Notes under the pieces: model-generated | What the model was told of the DNA's origin: nothing | The model's database searches: none | What the model saw: only the letters and a program-made list of their open reading frames with translations | Program-made: the position numbers and the translations under genes | Shown: one piece after another, positions 1 to 8,147 of the stretch | How positions within the stretch are numbered: the first letter of the stretch is position 1 | How the letters are laid out: every line of letters starts with the position of its first letter | Source: Perkinsus olseni | Lineage: Eukaryota; Perkinsozoa; Perkinsida; Perkinsidae | DNA: 18,345 nucleotides | Assembly: GCA_013115135.1 (NCBI GenBank) | Contig: JABANP010000768.1 | Coordinates: 1-18,345, forward strand | Direction: 5' to 3'

Positions 1-483
1 TTGTTGTGCTTCGTTTCGGTTACGTATTGCTAGTGAGTTTGGCGATGGTGGTGGGAGAGCGTCGTTCACAGTGAGCGTCGATAACAATCCCTTTCTACCG
101 TTGAAAGTCGCCTCAAATCATTCTTTAGAAATACCCAGCGGTTTCGGTATACGGTTCCTATGAGCGTGAGAAATAGCTGTACAACGAGAATTTTTCCTCT
201 GGATTTTTCTCGGGATAATCATCGACCACTGCTTCCGTTAATCTGTTCGATCCTCGTAACCGACCAGTTGGACGTTGCGCGTTTCTCTCTGGAGTCTGCC
301 GAGAATCCATTTTCTTTTCTGTGCGAACTGAACGATCGTAGTATATGAAATTTCCAGAAAATTCTGAGGCGAAAATTTCTGCTGATGAGCAGAAGAATGG
401 AAGTTCGCCGAACTTCATCCAGCGAAGCTGATATCGGGTGACGTGAGCATCGTCTTCGATGGGAGGATATTTCCGAGACTCAC
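1..483. other. Non-coding flank left of the inverted LisH exon
   Basis: I see no supported gene here. On the - strand this is intron following the LisH exon, whose donor is at 483-482. Long open frames exist on both strands but show no recognisable motif. The stretch contains the near-palindrome CAGAAAATTCTG at 355-366; its first ten bases recur in inverted form at 1285-1294. Confidence 0.5.
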
Positions 484-661
484 CTTCCTGTGAGGTCTCC
501 ATGAGTTTCGTCAGAGTCCGTGAGAAGCCGTTCCGCACCAACCACTCCATCAGAAGAAGTGTATCGGGGTCACTCCAGTCGGCCAGATCATCGATGTCAC
601 TGCCTGCCGTGATATTCTCCATCACCGTCACGCGCCGCTTAATTGCATCAACTAAATTCGC
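484..661 (-). CDS. Inverted LisH exon of the MAEA/GID9-like gene
   Basis: This - strand exon encodes a LisH helix pair, seen as LLLMEWLVRNGFSRT followed by KLMETS. It is preceded by an IKRR...W segment that resembles the region before LisH in MAEA (KRR..L......W). LisH motifs mediate dimerisation, and in MAEA the order is LisH, CTLH, CRA, RING-like. The left end is a strong donor, AAG|GTGAGT (GT at 483-482), leaving phase 1 (a lone G). The acceptor used here is CTGCAG at 667-662. The next family segment, CTLH, lies on the opposite strand starting at 1456 with two leading bases, AT. G+AT gives Asp, and the joined text ETSQE-DSLIGQ follows the family (QSGIEDLVNI in human MAEA). The exon therefore fits this gene in sequence, phase and position but is in the wrong orientation. 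Earlier N-terminal exons were not found with confidence. An independent LisH protein is possible but less likely. Confidence 0.68.
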
Positions 662-1130
662 CTGCAGAATAAGTCCATCCGGCCTCGGCGAGCGCATTCC
701 ACGAGTATTTTCGCTCCAATACCACAACATCACCAAATTATCCTCATCATGAGACCTCCAGAGGCTCTTGCTTGCGTGACGTTTCGAAATTGGGCCGCAA
801 TTTCGAGTCGAAATTTCCGGCACTGCGAAAGTCACGGGAAATGGGGATGTTTCATTTATAATGACACTGCTATTTTTTCCGAAATTTTCCACGCGATTAT
901 CAAGGGGGCTTGGTCGGAAAAAATCGCCTCATCGAAGACGATCTTTACATCGTTCGCTATCCTTCAGGATGCGTAACAAATTGCTACTAGCGATATTATC
1001 ATATTGAAGAGAGTTTCAAAGTTTCGGGCACTACTTCGAACGACCCATCTCCTTAACGATCGATCGAACGAAACTGAAGGGCGTTCAGCGCGCCGTAACT
1101 GACCGAACCGAACGTGTAAAAATCAATCCT

Positions 1131-1156
1131 AGAATCGATTCTGATTCTCAGAATCA
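1131..1156. repeat. Two adjacent palindromes
   Basis: AGAATCGATTCT (1131-1142) is a perfect 12-bp palindrome. It overlaps by one base TGATTCT-C-AGAATCA (1142-1156), with 7-bp arms and a 1-nt loop. They lie between the inverted LisH exon and the CTLH exon. No function is evident. Confidence 0.7.
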
Positions 1157-1455
1157 ATTATCGGTCAAGGGGTAAACCGTACGATGCCTGGGACGTTATG
1201 AACTCGCGGCTTTGCTTCAGTATATTAGTTTTGCCACATGATGTTGGGCAAAATTCCATTTTAGTGTCCCAGAAAATTTGTGACGAATTTTCTGACGATG
1301 ACAAGTTATTTGTCTCACTATTCTCTGAGGATTTTGCTGGGCAATTTTTTTTAATTTTTTCCCGTCTACATCCAGATTTTTTCCGCGCTTAGTGGAAAAA
1401 TTCCGAGCCCAGCAAGTACAGTTTTCCAGTGAATTTACCCTGGTCTGTTTTTTAG

Positions 1456-4400
1456 ATTCCCTTATTGGCCAGGGAGGTTTGGCAAGGGAATCTTTCGACC
1501 CCGACATCGCCGTGGATGAGAAGATACGGGGTATCAAGAAAGCCTTGGGAAACGGTGATGTGGCTCCCGCTATTGAATGGTACAAATCATGCAGAAGTCG
1601 AATTGACAAGATGCACAAAACGACAGGGAAGGAGGACTCGACTGCCGAGGTGCCACGTCTCGTGAGGGGATCTTGGGAAACGCCGACGCTAGAGGACGAG
1701 AGTAGTGGTTATGATAGAAGCTGTGGCTTTATCATCACTATAGGAGCAGTTACTACTAGTTAGTGGCGTAGTTTCACGATCACAGTGGGCAACTAGAAAT
1801 TCTGCTTTTCCATTGACTGTGTGAATACTCATTCTAATTTATGAATACTCTGTTTGTGTAAATTTCGATTTATGAAAAACAAATTTTGCATAACACATCG
1901 CGAGAAACGCCACTACGCGTGTCACGGGTGGAAGTTATGTCAAGCACAAGTCTTTCGTATTCTCTGGGGTTGGGAAGGGTCCTCGCAACAGATCGAACCT
2001 TTCCCGCGAAGACGATATTGCCGTCTAGAATTTCCGAAGACCCCTCTAGGTTCACGCAGAGAACGATGAACACCAGCAGTCGCGTGAGATGGACTTATTG
2101 ACGGTTCTTCACTTGTACGAAGTCACTCGGTTGCTGGAAGGCTCTGACGAGGAAAGGTTCGAGCGGGCGGTGGAGTATGTCAGAAAGGCTGCTGAGGACG
2201 GCGATATTGCTGGTGATAGCGGCTCTAGTCGACTTTCACGGGAAGGTACTTTCCCTCATGTAAGAAAAATCGAAAAAAATCGAAAATAAAAAGTAAAAAA
2301 ATCGATAAAACATACAGTTGATTGCAATGGAGCTTCGCCTGCGGTACGAGAAACGCTAGTGGAAGCCTTCCACTGGAAGGCACACCTTACGAATCCCATC
2401 TCGAGGAATATCAGTTCACGTGAGATTGCTTGCATTGGAGCTTTTCTGGAAAAATTGTATCGAAATTTTCTTGCTGAACGGAACTTGTTGTAACTGGTTC
2501 CCGGGGGTTTGGTCAACACTGCTTATACACAATAGTTTGGTTGGTGGGAAGTCTTGTTTACAATGAATAGTTTGGTACTGATATCTGCGTCACACGACGA
2601 CGCGTGTTATCAAAGGTCACAAGATAGCAAGTTCTACTTAGTCGTCAGGATTGTATGATAACAATCGAACAGGATTCGTTAAAGAACGGGCGAGGGCTCT
2701 CCCGGAGCTTTCGACTACAACGCAGTTAATGGCTGATGAAGCTACACAATTTCCCCCACAAAATTATGAAAATTTCTTTTAGCGTGAAAATCATTGTTGA
2801 GAGAATTTCGTTTCAATGCCGTTTGGAACCCCGACAGTATGTGAGAAAGGGGATTATCGTTTATCGATGGTCAGCGTTGAGATTATGCAAGATGTAGCAA
2901 GATTGCAAGATTTCAGGACCGAATCTGGGTGTGGCTTGTCGGGCGGTGAGCTGCGGCATTCGTGGTGCGCATGAGCATGGCGTTGGTGACGATACTGCTG
3001 CCTTTTGGTGTATCCAAGGTCGATCCTCGTCCGACGCAAGGTAGGTCGTATCCGAGATATTATGATATGCATTCGACTCGCGAGAGAACCGTGAATCAGC
3101 GTGCTATGATGAGCTTGGGGGTGTGCGTTTGCTGGTAGTCTGCGTGCCAGTGGAACGTTCTGAATCGGAATTTCATGCGCGAAATTAAAAAAGTAGCGAA
3201 AAACATATTTCGTGATTTTCGTGTTTTTGACTTGGCGAAAAACTGCACTTCACGCATCACGGGCGAATTGTTCTTTCCTTCCGAGGACTTTTTCCGCACA
3301 GGAAAGATCCGCAAAGATATGCTCCCAGACTAAGTTCGATGTCAGGCTGGAGGCCGCCTCGAACCTTCTGGACGACTACACAAGATTCGTCTATTATAAT
3401 GACGATATATCTTCCGCCGGTGTCTCGGACAATGGATCGATGATGGAGCGGTTGGTGCGGGTAGGACCACTGAATGTGAATAGAGTTGGTTGCGTGAGTC
3501 AAGTCCAACGACCAAAACCGGCTTGGTGTTTATTCAAGAGGGATTAGTTCGGGTTTCTGAAGTTTATTTAGCACAGAAAGTAGCGCTCATCCTAGGTCTC
3601 GTTGTGGATGGCGGATTTAATTCGACCCATTCCCGGGGGCAAGCCTTGGAGGGTAATTGGCTGTGCCAGTCGTCTTGTGATATCGCTGCATCGGCGTCAC
3701 TGAGTCGAACGAGTTGCGCCCCTTATACGTCACTTCATCGGTTGAGATGAAAATTTGACGATAAGTCAATTAGAGTTGAGATTTAGACCGGAGGTGTTTA
3801 TCATAGAAGTTTCAGCCAGGATATGAAAAACACTAGTGAAAACACATTATACACTCTCACCTTGCAAACAACGTCACTTCGCGTGTTTATCATTGATATT
3901 ATAACCATTTCAGGCTGGGGTCTTCGCTCTTGCGACTCCCACCTGTCCAAGTAACGCTAGCGCCTCGTGTCCGTGCTGCGATCCCTTGTGCCACTCCTGG
4001 GGGTTCCAGAAAGGCATGGAGCATCCGACGAGATTGCGGAGTCATCTGGTGTGCCCTTACACCGGTCGAATAATGGTGAGCCGCGTTTGTGGAAGTCATG
4101 GGGAGCTGCATCCCACGGGCTGCAGTTTTTAACTGAGAATAGCGGAAGTTGTGGTATTATATAACGTCGTCAATGGCTCCATGAAATGCACCTGTAAAAT
4201 ATTGAGCGTTTTCTGTTAGGGCTGCCGTTTATGAAGTGATCAGTGTTTATCGCATTTTGTCGCGTCTTAATTTTGCGGCTTGCGAATTGGGAAATTTCTT
4301 CTACTAATATTTTTTCGCATCTCGGATGAACCTCTAGTGAGGGAGGGGTTATCGGGTCATTTCTATGGTCACCTCGCTGCGGCGTCATCGAAGATTTTTC

Positions 4401-4755
4401 TCCGTTACTGCTCCTTCCGTTCGATGTGACAGCAGCATTCGGGCCAACTGCATAACACAAGAAAGAGCTAGTCGTTGCGTTGCTAGCCCGTCGGCTTCAA
4501 GCTTGACGACGTTGGACTTCGAACTGACATACACGCTGTGCCAGTCATCGCCCTGGGCTTCCGAGGTCTTTGTCTCAGGAGCAAGCCCTGGCCAGTCCGG
4601 CTGGTCACGTTCTATCGTCACATTGCATGACTCTCTTATCGAAGGAGAATGGTGGCTCATCATCCAGGAGCGGCGAGCATGTCAGAAAGTTACGCTGTCC
4701 AGTGACAGGCATTGAGTATGATACTGAAGATTACACTAGAATATTTTCAACATGA
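1456..4755 (+). CDS. MAEA: MAEA/GID9-like subunit of the CTLH (GID) E3 ligase, multi-exon
   Basis: MAEA/Gid9 pairs with RMD5 as the catalytic RING-type module of the CTLH/GID ubiquitin ligase. Proposed exons: 1456-1649 (alternative end 1661), 2050-2212 (start could be 2077 or 2080), 2318-2489, 2838-2893, 3914-4075 and 4579-4755 with stop TGA. Exon 1 carries the first CTLH half (IRGIKKALGNGDVAPAIEW, then SRIDKMHK). Exon 2 has the second half (LLTVLHLYEVTRLLEG, EYVRKAA). Exon 3 is CRA-like (VRETLVEAF, FLEKLYRNFLAERNLL). Exon 4 ends in SVEIMQD. Exon 5 gives AGVFALATPTC, then CPCCDPLCHSWG and LVCPYTGRIM. Exon 6 gives SPAGHVLSSHCMTLLSKENGG and LRCPVTGIEYD, ending IFST. This matches the MAEA order AGLSALKT..C, CPVC..L, LVC..SG..M, LPNGYVY, CPRTG. 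Acceptors at 1455 (TTTTTTAG), 3913 (TTTCAG) and 4578 (GTCTCAG) and the donor at 4076 (GTGAGC) are good and phase-consistent. The exon 3 to exon 4 junction is not in phase (see findings). The LisH exon is missing from this strand and lies inverted at 484-661. Family assignment is firm; exon ends are moderately sure. Confidence 0.82.
2894..3913 (+). other. Large MAEA intron, about 1 kb
   Basis: This stretch separates the exon ending SVEIMQD from the one starting AGVFALATPTC, two segments adjacent in the MAEA family. The donor is GTAGCA and the acceptor TTTCAG, both phase 0. Open frames inside (for example 3212-3547 and 3490-3750) have no recognisable domain. A weak tRNA-like B-box (GGTCGATCC) is near 3018-3026. 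I see no supported gene in it. Confidence 0.55.
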
Positions 4756-5443
4756 ATGGGATGGGTGTTGATTTACAGTGTGCTTCAGCGAAAACGGGAA
4801 AAATTGTTCGCCCGGTTTGCTCTGTGCGTGAGTTCTAAGTCCAACGCCGAGAACCGACTCAGTCACCGATGTACCTTGCCAAGGCGTATGAAGAATAACG
4901 AAAGCTTGCCTGAGATCTGTCCGACGATCTCAAGCGACAGCTCGTCTGAAATAATGAGAAAAGAGTTCAACAATTTTGGCATCTGCCCCTACGACTGGAT
5001 TTTTATCGCGCTCGATGGTACCGTGGCGGCGTGGTGGTGGATGGTACGGCAAATCAGGATGTAAGTCTTGCCTTACCACTCCTTTCCCGCATGCAACGGT
5101 CTTGGACTGCTTCTGCCGCCGTGAAGTGTGCATGCGTGCAGGATTCTTGTGCAAATCCTGTCTACATTCTCTTGTTAGCGTTGGGAGCGCCGTCTGTCTC
5201 TGATTGCTCCAAGTGCTTAATAACTGTGACTGGGGGCAAACGAGAAATATCCTCGGGCGCCTCCTGAAAATTTTCAATTCTTCTTCGTTCTTTCCGCGGT
5301 TTTCGTCGTAGAGTAAATATCGAGACTTTCTCTCAATAGCACTTTCGACGATGTACTCTCCCCTCTCCACCCTTCCGTCCATCAACGTACATTAGTAAAC
5401 TTGATTTGCCGTTTTTCAGTACTTTTATTATCTTACCCAACTT
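4756..5443. other. Intergenic region between MAEA and the Mei2-like gene
   Basis: This holds the MAEA 3' flank and the upstream region of the Mei2-like gene. Open frames on both strands (a 102-codon frame on + and a 151-codon frame on -) show no recognisable motif. A pyrimidine-rich acceptor-like site, GCCGTTTTTCAG, ends at 5419, 24 nt before the ATG at 5444. It could be the trans-splice (leader addition) site. Confidence 0.45.
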
Positions 5444-6259
5444 ATGTGCTCTCCCTCAATAACATCATCATCTTCAACTAAAACATCATGTGGTTCCCCA
5501 TCTAGCGTTGACTGTGACTTGGACTGTCAGCTCTACAACACTTTCCTACATTTCGGTGGTCCAAGCGAGCCCGCCGTACCCGAACCCGAAGAGCAATCGA
5601 CCTTCCGCCGTCGCCCTCGAAGTCTTTCCTGTACCAGATTTCAGCGGGAGCCTCGGCGGTCTTCGTACAAGGTTGGTTCGGAGGACGACGAAACGCCTAC
5701 TGATGATTCTTCCAATCTCGATGGCAACGAGAAGCAGTTCACGACGGTGATGATACACAATCTGCAATCTCATTGTAATGTCGACTACTTCCAGCGGGTA
5801 CTCGACGCGGCAGGCTTCCGGGGTTCCTACGACTTCCTCTATGTGCCGCTGAACTTCAAGACTCACGAAGTCGTGGGGTTCGCTTTTGTCAACTTCGGTG
5901 ACCAGGAGCACGCCCAGAAGATGATCGACGGTTTCAACGACTTGGTCCTCGACGGTTGCCTTCCTTTGGTGGTGGAACCGGCCAAAAATCAGGGCCTGCA
6001 AGCCCAGATTGACCACCTTCGAGAGAGTCCAGTGAACGCCGCCGAGGAGGAGTTTCGGCCGAAGATTTTCGAGCTAGGTACGGGTCGCCAATTGGAATTT
6101 CCCGCTCCTACCAATCCTCGCCCTCCTCGTCGGTCACATCGCCACAGAAGGCGTGTACGTGAGTACGTTCCACAGAAACCGAAGCCGGTCGAGGTCTGCG
6201 ATCCGTACGCGCAAACACACTTGGACTACAGTATGGCCCTTGGGGACCTTCTACTGTGA
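5444..6259 (+). CDS. Mei2-like RNA-binding protein (C-terminal Mei2-type RRM), intronless
   Basis: The 271-residue frame starts at ATG 5444 and ends at TGA 6257-6259. Residues about 100-190 form the Mei2-type RRM: an RNP2-like strand VMIHNL (102-107), the hallmark YDFLYVPLNF (129-138), RNP1 as VVGFAFVNF (143-151), and a final strand with NQG near 182-184. In Mei2 and its relatives this RRM binds RNA; meiotic or developmental roles are known in yeast and plants but cannot be assumed here. The N-terminus is low-complexity and acidic (SEDDETPTDDSS near 79-90). The C-terminal tail is basic and Pro-rich (RPPRRSHRHRRRVRE, 226-240), then YVPQKPKP. No intron interrupts it, unlike every other assigned gene in the window; this fits retroposition or a single-exon lineage-specific family. 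The frame stays open for 39 nt upstream of the ATG, but the acceptor-like site at 5419 favours this start. Confidence 0.9.
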   Translation: MCSPSITSSSSTKTSCGSPSSVDCDLDCQLYNTFLHFGGPSEPAVPEPEEQSTFRRRPRSLSCTRFQREPRRSSYKVGSEDDETPTDDSSNLDGNEKQFTTVMIHNLQSHCNVDYFQRVLDAAGFRGSYDFLYVPLNFKTHEVVGFAFVNFGDQEHAQKMIDGFNDLVLDGCLPLVVEPAKNQGLQAQIDHLRESPVNAAEEEFRPKIFELGTGRQLEFPAPTNPRPPRRSHRHRRRVREYVPQKPKPVEVCDPYAQTHLDYSMALGDLLL

Positions 6260-6727
6260 TCGTGTTGATTCTATTATTTTGTTTCTCGCCATTTTTTGGT
6301 GCTGCTTCGGTAAGATATTAGACAGCTGCCGTTAAGATCGGCAACATCTCCTATAAGGTGTGCTCTGGCCCCATGAGATGATCTTCAACTTCGTTGTTAT
6401 GATTAGATGAAACTACTCCTACTAGTCCGCCGCCCGCCCATTTTGCGACATTAGTGGGTGCTGTATCAATGCTCCAGAAAAGTTATCGCAAATTGCTCAT
6501 ATTATTGTGGTGCATTGGATGTGGTAGTGCCGCTGTAACAACAACGGCTGCAGTTTTATGTTCTCTCTCTGTATCGTGTATGATGGCAGTGGTTGCGTTA
6601 TTCGAGTGGCATTAAGGAAGGGCGCCGACCGAGTCCACACGAACTCGAGAGAACGGTGAAATCATTGTCGTATGGGGTGTAGTTGTTGTAGCTACTCGTA
6701 CATTCCTAGATGGAATGTTTTTGCATC
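6260..6727. other. Non-coding stretch downstream of the Mei2-like gene
   Basis: This is the 3' flank of the Mei2-like gene. I see no long open frame, RNA motif, poly(A) tract or repeat here. Confidence 0.5.
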
Positions 6728-7604
6728 ATGACGAGCAGCGCACGACCTCGCGATTTCCAGTACGAGTTCCGAAACGAAAAGAACGGAACATACAAAATGA
6801 GCCCTCTACGTCATGATGCCTGAAAGCTGTCTGGAAGTGCTGGTGTGGTAGATCGTATAGCCTCCGCCAATTTCGCTCCTCGCCGGCTCTTCGACTCGCG
6901 GCACCCATCTTGCAAACGGTAGCTCGGGATCTGTCTTCGGACGTATGTAAAGTAAGTAGAGACGATAAGCCTCTGGTACTCAGTGATGATACAGTATGCT
7001 GCTTGAGTGACTCTCATGCTTCTACTCTAGGCCAAGCATCAGTGCACCGAATCAATCGTAGCTCGCAGAGCGCGAAGCACGTAACTTCGGGCTCCTTGTC
7101 GGGGATACACTGGAAGATACGCATTGAATACGTACACTGAATGTTCCGTTTCTGGTAGACATCAGTGACGCCAGAGACATTGCGTTGGTAGTCACACCCG
7201 CATTCGTTGACTCAACAACACCGGGAATGGACATAGTGATTGAGAGATATTGGGAATTGAAACTTCTCCTTCTATCCATTTAAACCGCTGGGCTGTGGCC
7301 GTTTCCGAAACGGCGTTTCGTGCAACGAATGACCCGAGCAAGATAAGTGTGTACGCACGCGAACACATTGTCAGTAATATGCGCAACATGAACCCATACG
7401 GAAATAACTTGTTATCGATTGTTAAATGCGAGGATGCGACCGGTCACGGGACCGCTGCACGGCAGTTTGTCTCATCACGCGGCCTCGATTGCTGCCGCCA
7501 AGAGTGCCGGTACGCAACACTTCACCAATGGGAAACCTGGTTGGTCGGACCCAAGTGTTGTGAATTGTTGAACAAACTCCGACTATGAACTCGACATAGA
7601 ATAG
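6728..7604 (+). other. Unassembled coding-like fragments, + strand
   Basis: Several + strand pieces read like exons but match no family I know. A frame starts at ATG 6728 (MTSSARPRDFQYEFRN). A strong donor, GTAAGTAG, lies near 6951 and a polypyrimidine acceptor, CTTCTACTCTAG, ends near 7030. A frame after GTTTCTGGTAG near 7160 gives DIALVVTPAFVDSTTPG and ERYWELK. Another in 7270-7440 gives VYAREHIVSNMRNMNPYGN. A last one after CACGGCAG near 7469 gives HHAASIAAAKSAGTQHF and ends at a stop near 7604. Their phases could not be joined convincingly, and frame changes occur without good splice sites. It may be a divergent, degraded or rearranged gene. No function is proposed. Confidence 0.25.
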
Positions 7605-8147
7605 AGAAAGGCAGATGTTTATTCCTCGAAAACCCTGTGTATGCGTACCGAACCAATAATCGATAGCTTATACAGTAGCTACACTCCAGAACTCGCGCGC
7701 GACACGAGAGCGATATAAAGTACTGCAACGTGCTTATGAAAGGGACTCCACAACAGCTAATGATGTGGCAGCACGAAGCAATACACTAAGCACCGAGAGT
7801 GAGAGGGTCTAAGTCACAGCTATATGATAGCGGTTTTTTTTCAACACCATAAGAAGTATCAACTACAAAGCTGTTTGAAGCCGACTGAAAAGAATTAATG
7901 GTGCCTTATTGCAAAGCTGAATGATTGAAGTTGGGGTAAGATAATTAGTGCCTCTCCGCTACGTGTAGCAAAAAATACTCCACAATTTAGCTAATCCTCA
8001 AAATTACTACGAAAACAGGCCTCCACGAGCAACCTCGTAGCACGTGAGAAGCGAACAGAGCATACATACCGTCTACCCACATCGACGAGTATTTCACAAC
8101 AGTCAACATCGGCGAGTTCGGCGGTTCAGACCACCTGGGGGAAGCGT
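7605..8147. other. Intergenic region, no gene seen
   Basis: This lies between the unassembled fragments and the 3' end of the EEP gene, which reads toward it from the right. I see no coding signal, RNA gene or repeat. Confidence 0.5.

Larger units (their letters stand above)
355..1294. repeat. Short inverted repeat flanking the inverted LisH exon
   Basis: CAGAAAATTC at 355-364 is repeated as its exact reverse complement at 1285-1294. The pair encloses the inverted LisH exon (484-661). Flipping 365-1284 would put that exon on the + strand at about 988-1165, some 290 nt before the CTLH exon acceptor at 1455. The right arm also belongs to a local hairpin: CAGAAAATT at 1270-1278 and AATTTTCTG at 1286-1294, with a 7-nt loop. 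Ten bases is short and AT-rich, so chance remains possible. Confidence 0.4.

Noticed and set aside
1045..1115. A + strand frame (DRTKLKGVQRAVTDRTER) resembling the MAEA N-terminal helix, with a GTGTAAAA donor.
   Set aside because: The similarity is short and of low complexity, and its place and strand do not fit with the inverted LisH exon.
3212..3547. A + strand open frame inside the large MAEA intron.
   Set aside because: No recognisable motif, and the flanking exons already join across a motif that is contiguous in the family.
3488..4860. Possible repeat between about 3492-3525 and 4825-4857 (GCGTGAGT...AAGTCCAACG).
   Set aside because: Only a short, gapped similarity that does not extend in either direction.
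4930..5385. A 151-codon - strand open frame between MAEA and the Mei2-like gene.
   Set aside because: No domain, low-complexity basic composition, and it overlaps the likely upstream region of the Mei2-like gene.
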